The notes under the pieces: model-generated
What the model saw: only the letters and a program-made list of their open reading frames with translations
Told to the model about the DNA's origin: nothing
The model's database searches: none
Made by a program: the position numbers and the translations under genes
Part shown: positions 43,632 through 52,409 of the stretch, one piece after another
Position numbering within the stretch: the stretch's first letter is position 1
Layout of the letters: each line of letters starts with the position of its first letter
NCBI RefSeq assembly: GCF_029675105.1
Contig: NZ_JAQQFV010000005.1
Span: 496,001 to 560,000 of the forward strand
DNA length: 64,000 bases
Direction: 5' to 3'
Origin: Nocardia anocheti
GTDB taxonomy: Bacteria > Actinomycetota > Actinomycetes > Mycobacteriales > Mycobacteriaceae

Positions 43632-44290
43632 GGCTGACCCTGGCCTGCCTCACCCTCGGTGTCGATGCTCTCGGCCATCCGCCAGATCTCCTGCCCGCTC
43701 AGCTCCGGAAACGCGGTGCTGAGCAGCACGGCGGTGGCGAAACGGTCCCGCGAGCCCGGGTCGAGGATCGTCGCCGACATGCGCAGGGCCTCCGCCCGCG
43801 CGGCCGTGGTCGCGATCCGGTCGGCGAACCTGTCGGCGCGCACGCTCGCGCCGCGTGATTGCCAGAACAGCAGACCGCTGGCGGCGCCGGGCAGCAGACC
43901 GGCCGCCACGGTGGCGAGCCCCTGCGGGTCGCCGGGATCGCCGGTGAGCAGCCCGTACATGATGACGCCGATGGCGATGGCGCCGCACAGCAGGCTGGCG
44001 ATCGTGGTCAGCCGTTGCTGCTGCTGGGCGCTGGCGTGGTTGGCGATGTCGAGGTCGGAGCGCTTGCGGGCGGCGGCCTCGAGCCAGTCGTGTGTCCACT
44101 CGGCGGGACGGTCGTCGGCGCTGAGGACCGGCGCCTCGGTGTTCTCGCCGCCCTCGGCGATGACCTGGGTCAGATGCTGGACGCGGGTGCGGGAGCGGCG
44201 GGCCTCGAGTAGCTGCAGCGCTGCCGCGTAGGCGGCGCCGAGAACGGTCGAACCGGCGGCGAACAGTTCGACGGACAGGATCTCACTCAT
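43628..44290 (-). CDS. Two-TM membrane protein, TRADD-N-associated-type, first gene of the CHAT operon
   Basis: This 220-residue protein has a hydrophobic N-terminal helix (LFAAGSTVLGAAYAAALQLL) and a cytoplasmic helical segment (WLEAAARKRSDLDIANHASAQQQQRL). A tight hairpin of two TM helices follows (TTIASLLCGAIAIGVIMYGLL and GLATVAAGLLPGAASGLLFW), then a helical tail (RADRFADRIATTAARAEALRMSATI). The coiled-coil / 2-TM / helical-tail plan resembles 'TRADD-N-associated' membrane modules predicted in bacterial conflict systems. AAGGGA precedes the ATG. Overlap with the CHAT gene says the two proteins act together. The family assignment is tentative. Confidence 0.7.
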   Translation of the reverse strand: MSEILSVELFAAGSTVLGAAYAAALQLLEARRSRTRVQHLTQVIAEGGENTEAPVLSADDRPAEWTHDWLEAAARKRSDLDIANHASAQQQQRLTTIASLLCGAIAIGVIMYGLLTGDPGDPQGLATVAAGLLPGAASGLLFWQSRGASVRADRFADRIATTAARAEALRMSATILDPGSRDRFATAVLLSTAFPELSGQEIWRMAESIDTEGEAGQGQP

Positions 44291-44368
44291 TCCGGGTCCC
44301 TTCCGGACCTGGGGAACGGCAGGTCCAGAAGGGAGATCCGACCGATGGTCACGGGTGTTACCGTGCGG

Positions 44369-44397
44369 CGGCGTGTTCCGATTCGTACGGCGTGTTC
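44369..44397 (-). repeat. Direct repeat upstream of the CHAT operon
   Basis: The 10-mer CGGCGTGTTC occurs at 44369-44378 and 44388-44397, 19 bp apart. It lies about 80-107 bp before the first operon gene, in the presumed promoter region. It could be an activator or repressor site. Confidence 0.45.
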
Positions 44398-44427
44398 ACC
44401 GAAACGACTGTCCACCAGCGCATCCGC

Positions 44428-45420
44428 TCACCGCAGCGCCGGGATGACCTCGCGCTCGAACAGCTCGATACCGGAGGTGTCGTAGGCGGCCTCGGGGAAG
44501 TTGACGATGGTGTACGCCAGGCCGAGATCCCGGACGGCGGAGAGGCGTTCGACGATCTGTTCCGGGGTGCCGGTGGCCGCGCTGGTGGCGAACTGTTCGC
44601 GCACCCTGGTCTCGGCGGCCTCCGCGCCGAGGAACGGGGTGAGGCGGTCGACGACGGCGGCGAGGCGGTCGGCGACCTCGGCCTCGGTCGAGCCGACGAC
44701 GGCGTTGAAGTTGGAGCTGCGGGTGATGGCGGCGAAATCGGTGCCGACCTCGGCGCAGTGCTCGGCCAGGATCGCCGACTTGCGGGCGAATTCGGCCGGG
44801 TCGCCGCTGAAGTTGGTGTAGTCGGCGTACTTGGCCGCGATGCGCAGTGTCTTCTTCTCGCCGCCACCGGCGACCCAGATCGGAATCCCGTTCTCCTGCA
44901 ACGGTCGTGGGTGCACGATGGCGTCGTCGACCTGGTAGTACCTGCCGTCGAGGGTGGCGCGGCCGGTCTGCCAGGCCTGGCGGAAGATCTGCACGCCCTC
45001 GTCGAGGCGGCCGAGGCGTTCACCGGCGGAGGGGAAGCCGTAACCGTAAGCGCGCCATTCGTGTTCGTACCAGCCGCCGCCGATGCCCATTTCGACGCGG
45101 CCGCCGGAGATGAGGTCGACGGTGGCGGCGACCTTGGCCAGGTAGGCGGGGTTGCGGTAGCTCATGGCCGTACACATCTGGCCCAGCCGCACGCGCGAGG
45201 TGGTGGCCGCGAACGCCGACATCAACGTCCACGCCTCGTGGGTCGCCTCGTCGGTGGGGACCGGGGTGGTGTGGAAGTGGTCGTAGACCCAGATCGACTC
45301 CCAGTCGGGGACGCTGTCGAAGCGCTGGGCCAGCTCGCGCATCACCGCCCACTGGTCCGCCGGTTCGATATCGACCAGGTCGAGTCGCCAGCCCTGGGGG
45401 ACGAAGATGCCGAAGCGCAC
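44428..45420 (-). CDS. LLM-class (F420-dependent) oxidoreductase
   Basis: This 330-residue luciferase-like TIM barrel shows RFGIFVPQGW at the start, SIWVYDHFHTTPVP, RVRLGQMCTAMSYRNPAYLAKVAATVDLISGGRVEMGIGGGWYEHEWRAYGYGFP (the typical LLM core), IWVAGGGEKKTLRIAAKYAD and GTPEQIVERL. Actinobacterial members usually use coenzyme F420; the substrate is unknown. GTG at 45420 was chosen for AGGAG six bases upstream. It is transcribed toward the CHAT operon from a separate promoter. Confidence 0.9.
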   Translation of the reverse strand: MRFGIFVPQGWRLDLVDIEPADQWAVMRELAQRFDSVPDWESIWVYDHFHTTPVPTDEATHEAWTLMSAFAATTSRVRLGQMCTAMSYRNPAYLAKVAATVDLISGGRVEMGIGGGWYEHEWRAYGYGFPSAGERLGRLDEGVQIFRQAWQTGRATLDGRYYQVDDAIVHPRPLQENGIPIWVAGGGEKKTLRIAAKYADYTNFSGDPAEFARKSAILAEHCAEVGTDFAAITRSSNFNAVVGSTEAEVADRLAAVVDRLTPFLGAEAAETRVREQFATSAATGTPEQIVERLSAVRDLGLAYTIVNFPEAAYDTSGIELFEREVIPALR

Positions 45421-45586
45421 AGGTTTCTCCTCGGTGTGAGTGACGGGAACCGCTGCCCCCACTGTCCCCACTGTCGCGCCGCCGGGCAACGGTTGCGCGC
45501 GCGCCGCGCCGAATCCCGGACCGGCGGATATGGGCGGAAAACCACTTGGCGCCAGGCGCGGGGGAATGCGATCCTGGAACCCGAAT

Positions 45587-46096
45587 ATGAATGATCCGAC
45601 ACCACCATGCCTCGGCGTGGATTTCGGCCGGGTGATCCAGGGCGCCGCCCTCACTCCCGGCACCGCAGACACACCCTTCCTCTCCGGTGGCCTCGCCGAA
45701 GCGATGCGCACCCCACCCACCACCGACGCCTTCGATGTCCTGGCCGCGTTGGTGCCCCGTTTCGAGGGCCGGGTCTGGGTGATCTCGAAATGCGGTCCCC
45801 GCATCGAGCAGCGCACCCGGCAATGGCTCGACCACCACGATTTCGCCGCGCGCACCGGCATTGCCCGTGCGCATCTACGGTTCTGCCGCACGCGCGCCGG
45901 GAAGCTGCCGCACTGTGGCGAGCTGGGCATCACACACATGATCGACGACCGGCTCGACGTCCATCGCCACCTGCGTGGACACGTCCCACACCTGTACCTG
46001 TTCGGCGCGCAGGCCGCCCCGGCCCCCGACTGGGTGACCCACGTGCCGGACTGGCGGGCGGTGGAACGCGCCCTCGGCGCCGACCTCCCGGGGTGA
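45587..46096 (+). CDS. HAD-like protein of unknown function
   Basis: This 169-residue protein has LGVDFGRVIQG near the N-terminus, a variant of the HAD motif I in which only the first Asp remains. ALVPRFEGRVWVISKCGP looks like motif II, HLRFCRTRAGKLPHCGELGITHMIDDRLDVHRHL carries a motif-IV DD, and a final HLYLFGAQ follows. The fold is probably that of 5'-nucleotidase-like HAD proteins with an altered active site. The ATG at 45587 lacks a clear ribosome site; ATG 45566 is possible. It is divergent from the LLM oxidoreductase. Confidence 0.65.
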   Translation: MNDPTPPCLGVDFGRVIQGAALTPGTADTPFLSGGLAEAMRTPPTTDAFDVLAALVPRFEGRVWVISKCGPRIEQRTRQWLDHHDFAARTGIARAHLRFCRTRAGKLPHCGELGITHMIDDRLDVHRHLRGHVPHLYLFGAQAAPAPDWVTHVPDWRAVERALGADLPG

Positions 46097-46133
46097 GCGG
46101 GGCCACTGTGGCCAGTGGTACGGCAGTGCCAAG

Positions 46134-46162
46134 GTGAAACGTCGGCGGATCGCATGTACCCT
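46134..46162 (+). promoter_or_regulatory. Possible mgtE promoter
   Basis: GTGAAA (46134-46139) and TACCCT (46157-46162) are 17 bp apart and would start a leader of about 255 nt containing the small ORF at 46221. Confidence 0.35.
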
Positions 46163-46220
46163 ACGAAGTGAAGGATGTCCGGCCGCGGGTCGGCAGCGAC
46201 GGCGAGGAGGTGGTGTTGTC

Positions 46221-46280
46221 ATGCGCAGCGAACCCCCCAGTCGAAGGCCGCGCGGCGTCGCCCCTTCGTCCTCGTACTGA
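46221..46280 (+). CDS. Putative leader peptide of mgtE (19 residues)
   Basis: GAGGAGG at 46204-46210 is followed by an ATG and 19 codons: MRSEPPSRRPRGVAPSSSY. It contains an acidic-Pro-Pro segment and arginines, reminiscent of enterobacterial MgtL/MgtP leaders, whose translation senses Mg2+ ahead of a Mg2+ transporter gene. Several short hairpins (for example GTGGTGG...CCAC near 46318-46352) follow before mgtE. The ribosome spacing (10 nt) is slightly long. Function is inferred from position and composition only. Confidence 0.5.
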   Translation: MRSEPPSRRPRGVAPSSSY

Positions 46281-46423
46281 TTCCCGGCCCGTTCGAGCCG
46301 GTCGTGCGTGATGGCCGTGGTGGTGGACGCCCGCGGTGTGTGCCACCGTTCCCCGATCCACACTCGTAGCATTCCCGCGCCGTTGTCGCCGGAGTGCGCG
46401 CCCGCGCGCCAGAGGACTGTCCC

Positions 46424-47869
46424 ATGTCGCAGACCGATCTCGTCGAAGTACGTCACGTAACCATCGATCCCGTTGTGCCCGAAGCTGTTTCGGACCAGCG
46501 CGGCACCGAGGACCACTCGGTGACCGAGGCGCTGGCGATCCTGTCCGAATCGGTGCGCGACATCGTCGAAACCCACCGGGTCGCCGGGGTGATGGACTGG
46601 CTGGACAACCAACCGCCGCACGTCATCGCCGACGCGCTGGCCCGCATGGACGCCGTGCAGGCCGGGGTGGTGTTCCGCCTGCTGGACAAGGATCGCGCGA
46701 TCACCGTGTTCGAGGAACTCGAGCCGGTCGACCAGCAGCAGATCCTGCAGGGCTTGCGGGAGAAGAGCTTTCGCGACCTGGTCGAGGCGATGGACCCCGA
46801 CGACCGCGCCCGCATGCTGCGCGAGGCACCGGCCAAGGTCGCCAAGAAGGTGCTGGCCGGACTGAGCCCGCGCGAGCGGCGGATGACCGCCGCGCTGCTG
46901 GGCTACCCCGAGGGCTCGGTCGGCCTCTACATGACGCCCGAGGTCGTCGCCCTGCCCGACAACCTGACCGTCGCCCAGGCCCTGACCTGGGTGCGCGCCA
47001 AGGGCGGCAACGCCGAGACGGTGTACACGCTGCCGGTGGTCGACAACGGCCGCAAGCTCACCGGCATCGTCGAACTGCGCGAGCTGGTGCTGCACGCGCC
47101 GGAGGCGAAGGTCAGCGACCTCGTCGTCACCGAACCGCCGTTCGTGCGCGCGACCGACTCCGCGGAGAAGGCCGCGCGCCTGATGAGCTCCACCAACGAC
47201 ATCAACCTGGTCGTCGTCGACAGCGAGGACCGAGTGGTCGGGCTGCTCACCATCGACGACGCGGTGGAGGTGCTCGAGGCCGCCGACAGCGAGGACGTCG
47301 CCAAGCAGGCCGGTTCGGCGCCCTGGGAGGGCCACTACATGGCCGCCGGGGTGTTCCAGCTCGCGCGCTACCGGGCGCTGTGGCTGATGCTGCTGCTGTT
47401 CGCGGCCACGCTGACCGTCAGCGTCACCGACGTGTTCGCGGCGACCCTCGAGCAGGCGGCCAGCCTGGCGCTGTTCATCCCGCTGCTGATCGGCGCGGGT
47501 GGCAACGCGGGCGCGCAGGCCGCGACGGCGTGCGTGCGCGCGCTGGCCGTCGGCGAGGTGCGCGGCTCTGACCTGTTCAAGGTGATCTGGCGGGAATGCC
47601 GGGTCGGGCTGGTGCTGGGCGGGATGCTCGCGGCGGCCGGGCTATTGATCGGCACGCTGTTCGTGGGGCCGAAGATCGCGGTGGTCGTGGCGATCACGCT
47701 GGTGATCATCTGCGGCTGGGCCGCGACCATCGGCGGCACGATGCCCCTGCTGGCCAAGCGGGTCCGGATCGACCCCGCGGTGGTGTCGGCGCCGATGGTG
47801 ACCACCCTGGTCGACGCGACCGGGCTGATCATCTACTTCACCACCGCCAAGCTGGTCCTGGGGATCTGA
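46424..47869 (+). CDS. mgtE: Magnesium transporter MgtE
   Basis: This 481-residue Mg2+ channel/transporter has a cytoplasmic N domain of helical repeats (~30-160, with DALARMDAVQAGVVFRLLDKDRA, LREKSFRDLVEAMDPDDRARML). Two CBS domains follow at ~165-290 (LYMTPEVVALPDNLTVAQAL; VVVDSEDRVVGLLTIDDAVEVL). Five TM helices complete it (~335-480), including the pore-lining PLLIGAGGNAGAQAATACVRALA. AGAGGA precedes the ATG. The long leader with a small ORF suggests post-transcriptional control by Mg2+. It meets the DUF3558-like operon end to end with a 2-bp gap. Confidence 0.96.
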   Translation: MSQTDLVEVRHVTIDPVVPEAVSDQRGTEDHSVTEALAILSESVRDIVETHRVAGVMDWLDNQPPHVIADALARMDAVQAGVVFRLLDKDRAITVFEELEPVDQQQILQGLREKSFRDLVEAMDPDDRARMLREAPAKVAKKVLAGLSPRERRMTAALLGYPEGSVGLYMTPEVVALPDNLTVAQALTWVRAKGGNAETVYTLPVVDNGRKLTGIVELRELVLHAPEAKVSDLVVTEPPFVRATDSAEKAARLMSSTNDINLVVVDSEDRVVGLLTIDDAVEVLEAADSEDVAKQAGSAPWEGHYMAAGVFQLARYRALWLMLLLFAATLTVSVTDVFAATLEQAASLALFIPLLIGAGGNAGAQAATACVRALAVGEVRGSDLFKVIWRECRVGLVLGGMLAAAGLLIGTLFVGPKIAVVVAITLVIICGWAATIGGTMPLLAKRVRIDPAVVSAPMVTTLVDATGLIIYFTTAKLVLGI

Positions 47870-47871
47870 GC

Positions 47872-48852
47872 TCAGCGCTGCGGGAACAGCGTCAGCGCCT
47901 GGGCCATCACGTCCCTGGCGACGTCGTCGGTCTTGGCGACCACCTCGACGACCGGGAGGCGCCTGCCGAACGCGGTCGACTCGGCGGGCAGTTCGGGGCC
48001 GACGGCGGCGGTGTAGATCGGGATGGAACTGTCGTAGACCGAGACCGAGCGGTGCACGGTGCGGCCGTCGATGTTCTCCTCGGTGCTGTTGGCGGCCAGG
48101 TATTCGGGCACGCGGTATTCGTAGCTGACGGTGATCTTCTCGCCGCGATAACCGAACAGGCACTGGGTCAACCGCTGTTCGTCGTCGGGCACGGTGTCGG
48201 CGAGCTTGCCGCGCACCGTGCACGGGTCGGCGCCGAGCAGCACCGTCGGCACCGTGTCGGGGGAGGTGCCCTGCGGGGGCGACTCGCGCCAGCGATCGAT
48301 CATGCCGGGCATCAGTTGATCGGCCACGGTGCACGGGTTGGTGCCGGGCGGGGTGGACAGGCCGAGATAGAACGACGCGCCCGCCGGGAAGTGTGCCGTC
48401 GCGCCACAGGCGCGGGGTTCCCCGGCGTCGCGGTCGGGGACCACGCGGACCTGCACGTCGCCGATCTGTGTGAGCACGCCCTTGGCGGCGGGGGGCAGGC
48501 CGGGCAGCAGGGTTGCGTGCCAGGTGAGGGTGGTGCCGTCGCCGGACTTGTCGCTGCCGATGATCGCCCGGCACGAATCCAGGCCGACGGTGACGCTCTT
48601 CACCTCGCCGAGATCGGCGAGCTCGTCGCGTGGCAGCACCGCGCACACATCGACCTGGCGTGTCGCCTGGGCGACCTCGTCGCGCTGCGCCGGGTCCTGC
48701 GGCACGTGCGACCAGAACTCCGGGGGTTGGGCCGGGATGACGGGCGATGGTGGGGGCGGCAGGGTGCCGTAGTCGGGAGCCTTGCCCGCATCGTCACCAC
48801 ACGCGGCGCAGACGAGCAACGCGCTGGCGGCCACCACCATCCTGCGATACAT
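47872..48852 (-). CDS. DUF3558-like lipoprotein (copy 1)
   Basis: This 326-residue exported lipoprotein has a signal peptide with lipobox LVCAACG. The body has paired segments: QVDVCAVLPRDELADLGEVKSV then DSCRAIIG, and later NPCTVADQLMPGMIDRW, GADPCTVRGKLADTV and TQCLFGYRGEKITVSYEY. The repeating '(D/N)xC...L' plan with conserved Cys pairs fits DUF3558-like proteins common in Nocardia, Mycobacterium and Streptomyces. No activity is known. It is the last of three consecutive related genes and follows the second after 127 bp. GGGG precedes the ATG at 48852. Confidence 0.75.
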   Translation of the reverse strand: MYRRMVVAASALLVCAACGDDAGKAPDYGTLPPPPSPVIPAQPPEFWSHVPQDPAQRDEVAQATRQVDVCAVLPRDELADLGEVKSVTVGLDSCRAIIGSDKSGDGTTLTWHATLLPGLPPAAKGVLTQIGDVQVRVVPDRDAGEPRACGATAHFPAGASFYLGLSTPPGTNPCTVADQLMPGMIDRWRESPPQGTSPDTVPTVLLGADPCTVRGKLADTVPDDEQRLTQCLFGYRGEKITVSYEYRVPEYLAANSTEENIDGRTVHRSVSVYDSSIPIYTAAVGPELPAESTAFGRRLPVVEVVAKTDDVARDVMAQALTLFPQR

Positions 48853-48979
48853 CGGCACCCCTGTCCTCGACAGACTCCGGCCCGGACTCGCGCCCGACCA
48901 CCGAGTCTGCCCGGACCGGCAACTCCCACGCAAACGATCAGGGTCGGTCGTTCCCAGAACGTTGTCAGCGCGGATCGGC

Positions 48980-49987
48980 TCAGTTCAGGGTCGCCAGAGT
49001 CTCGCGCATGACCTGTTCGGCGATCGCCGGATCGGCCGTGACGGTGACGATCGGGACGCGGGGGCCGAGCAGGGCGTCGGTGGTTCCCGGGGCGAGCGCG
49101 GGGCCGACCGGGGCGGTCAGCGTGACGATCGACGGCACGCTCGACTCGACGCGGTAGACCTGCCGGGAACCCGCGGTGAAGGCCGGGATGTCGTCGAGTA
49201 TTCCGCGCTCTTCGCGGTAGTCGAAGCCGACGACCGCCTCGCGGCCGTCGACGGTCAGCGCGCACTGGTCGACCCCCTGTTGGACCACCGGCACCTGGAC
49301 GCCGATCAGCGGCGCGGCCGCGCACGGGTCCGCGCCGTCGACCACCGTGCGGTCGGAGTCGGGCGAACTACCCTGCGCGGGTTCGGCCCGCCAGTTCACC
49401 AGCGCGACGCGCAGCAGCGACTCGGCTGTCGCGCACGCGTCGCGCGGCGCGCGCACGGTCAAGGTCAGGGAGGCGCCGGAGACGAACAGCGCGTGCGCGT
49501 CGCAGTTGCCGCGCAGCGCCGGATCGGTGCTGGGTTCCTCGGCGTAGAGCGTGCGCACGTCGCCGAGTGCCCGTTCGTTCACCGGGCGGTCGCCCAGTTC
49601 GTATTCGCCCGAGAACAGGGTTCCGGCGGCCCAGGTCGCGTCGATCCCACCCGGATGCCCGTCGACGGCCATGTTCGCCCGACACTGTCGCGGGCTCACG
49701 TTCTCGACCACGCTCACCGCCCCGAGTTCGGCCAGCGATTCCCGTGGCAGCAGCGCGCACACGTCGATCGCCCGCACCTTGCGCAGTACCTCGATCTTCT
49801 GTTCGTCGGAATTCGGTGCGGCCGACCAGAATCCACCGCTGGGCATCGAGTCCACCGGCTCGGGACTCTGACATGCCGCGACCAGCACCGCCGTCGCCGC
49901 GAGCAGCAGCATCCGCCCGGACGATCGGTGCCGGGTGTGGTGCCCACCGCGACTCGAGGCGGCCGTGGTCGTGATGAGCTGTCGCAC
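48980..49987 (-). CDS. DUF3558-like lipoprotein (copy 2)
   Basis: This 335-residue protein starts at GTG 49987 with AGGAG well placed. A 25-residue basic N-terminus (RQLITTTAASSRGGHHTRHRS) precedes the hydrophobic core and lipobox LVAACQS. The body mirrors copy 1: AIDVCALLPRESLAELGAVSVVENVS then RQCRAN, DACATAESLLRVALVNWR, GADPCAAAPLIGVQV, DQCALTVDGREAVVGFDYR and GPRVPIVTVTADPAIAEQVM. Probably tethered outside the membrane. Function unknown. Confidence 0.75.
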   Translation of the reverse strand: MRQLITTTAASSRGGHHTRHRSSGRMLLLAATAVLVAACQSPEPVDSMPSGGFWSAAPNSDEQKIEVLRKVRAIDVCALLPRESLAELGAVSVVENVSPRQCRANMAVDGHPGGIDATWAAGTLFSGEYELGDRPVNERALGDVRTLYAEEPSTDPALRGNCDAHALFVSGASLTLTVRAPRDACATAESLLRVALVNWRAEPAQGSSPDSDRTVVDGADPCAAAPLIGVQVPVVQQGVDQCALTVDGREAVVGFDYREERGILDDIPAFTAGSRQVYRVESSVPSIVTLTAPVGPALAPGTTDALLGPRVPIVTVTADPAIAEQVMRETLATLN

Positions 49988-50001
49988 AGTGGTTCTCCTG
50001 G

Positions 50002-50958
50002 TCAGGCGGCGGGGAAGAGTTCGGCGGTGGCGGTCAGGACTTCGCGCAGGACGGCCGGGTCGCGACCGGTGAGCTTGACGACCGGAACGCGCGGACCCAG
50101 CGAGGACGGCGGTCCGCTCGAGGGCAGCGGTTCGCCGAGAATCGCTCCATACCAGAAGTTCTCGGTGATGCTGCGCAGGTCGTAGCCAGGGTGTCCGTTG
50201 ACTTCCAGGAGTGGTTCGCCCTGGGTCAGAATGCCCTGCTGCTCGTAGGAGTACTGCAAGTCGATCGTGGTGCCCCGGTACTCGAAGACGCACCCGAACA
50301 GGAACTGTTTGTCCACGGGTGTGCTGATACCCAGCCGCGATGCCACCGCGCAGGGGTCCGCGCCGGTCAGCGGGGTGACGGGGTTGTCCGGGGAGGTGCC
50401 CGCGGCGGGCTGGGCGCGCAGCCGGTCGAGCGCGCCGGGCAGTATCCGGTCGACCAGGGCGCAGGGTTTGTCCGCGACGGGTGTGGAGACCTGTAGGTTG
50501 AGGCCGACGGTGGCGGGGAACAACGCCAGCCCCGTGCACGCGTGGGTGAGGACGTCCGGGTCCGGCGCGGTGTCACGCTGGGCCACGACCGAGGCGTCGC
50601 CGAGGCGGCTCGCGACACTGTCGGGCAGCGGTTCCAGCGGCTCGGCGGAGAGGAAGATCGACCAGTTCAGGCTCGTCTTCTTCTCGAAGTCGGTCGAATT
50701 CAGTTCCGCGACACAGGTATCGGTGGAACGCGCGGCCACCGACAGGACGGTGCCGTGTTCCTCGAGCGCCGCCCGGGGGATCAGCGCGCACGGATCGATG
50801 GCGCGGGCGGCGGCCAGGATCGCCAGCCGCTGCTCGTCGGTGGTCGGCGCGGTGTCCCACGCGATCGGCGTGACGGCCGCGGGCTCCGGATCGTCGCAGC
50901 CCGTCGCACCCGTCAGCAGGACCGTCGCGGCGACCGCACCGGCCAGTCGGCGAAGCAT
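50002..50958 (-). CDS. DUF3558-like lipoprotein (copy 3, first in operon)
   Basis: This 318-residue protein has lipobox LTGATGCDD. Shared plan: AIDPCALIPRAALEEHGTVLSV then DTCVAEL, KPCALVDRILPGALDRL, GADPCAVASRLGISTP, FGCVFEYRGTTIDLQYSYEQQG and LGPRVPVVKLTGRDPAVLREVL. GAGGGGGA precedes the ATG. It is first in the minus-strand run 50958-47872, with a 14-bp gap to copy 2. The three probably arose by tandem duplication and may form a cell-surface complex. Confidence 0.75.
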   Translation of the reverse strand: MLRRLAGAVAATVLLTGATGCDDPEPAAVTPIAWDTAPTTDEQRLAILAAARAIDPCALIPRAALEEHGTVLSVAARSTDTCVAELNSTDFEKKTSLNWSIFLSAEPLEPLPDSVASRLGDASVVAQRDTAPDPDVLTHACTGLALFPATVGLNLQVSTPVADKPCALVDRILPGALDRLRAQPAAGTSPDNPVTPLTGADPCAVASRLGISTPVDKQFLFGCVFEYRGTTIDLQYSYEQQGILTQGEPLLEVNGHPGYDLRSITENFWYGAILGEPLPSSGPPSSLGPRVPVVKLTGRDPAVLREVLTATAELFPAA

Positions 50959-51200
50959 GGTGTTCCCCCTCGGGGCTCGTTCGCCCAGCGGAACGGGCGC
51001 ACGAGGCGCAGTTTGCCGGGTGCTGCCGGGGAATGCAAAGCGTCGCCGGGGGTGACCGTGTTCACGACGCGGGGTGCTCCGGCGAGCGGGCCGGGCGAAT
51101 CACCGTGATGCGGTGGTTGCGTCGCGGCGCGCGTACCGCACAATAGGGGCCGCGTGTGCGGTGCGTGGGTCCTGTCGATGACGGGGGATTTCGCGGGCCG

Positions 51201-51250
51201 CAACACAAGCTGTTGTGTTGCGTGAGGTCCCCACCCACTACGAGTAGTGT
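51201..51250 (+). promoter_or_regulatory. Tandem NrdR boxes upstream of nrdF
   Basis: Box 1 is CAACACAA-GCTG-TTGTGTTG (51201-51220), a perfect 8-4-8 repeat containing the 16-bp NrdR-type core. Box 2 is CCACTACGAGTAGTGT (51235-51250) with perfect CACTA/TAGTG arms. Their centres are 32 bp apart, the usual NrdR spacing. Apart from these boxes, the ~360 bp between the lipoprotein gene and nrdF holds nothing I recognise. Confidence 0.85.
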
Positions 51251-51259
51251 TCAGGGTGA

Positions 51260-52282
<1,023 letters not shown>

Positions 52283-52297
52283 CGGTCCGACCCCACG

Positions 52298-52333
52298 AAC
52301 GCCGTCACACCCGTCCCGGTGTGGCGGCGTTTT
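52298..52333 (+). terminator. Terminator of nrdF
   Basis: A 14-bp stem (52298-52311 with 52318-52331, one G-U pair) and 6-nt loop end in TTTT (52330-52333), 15 bp past the nrdF stop. Confidence 0.85.
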
Positions 52334-52409
52334 GTGTCTGTGCCTGGCTCGCTCGGCGGTTTACTGTGAGATAGCGGTTTCCGTGCGGTGTGGCTGATGG
52401 GAGTGGACC

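Noticed and set aside
46097..46423. M-box Mg2+ riboswitch before mgtE
   Set aside because: I could not match the conserved M-box core; a small leader ORF is the clearer feature.
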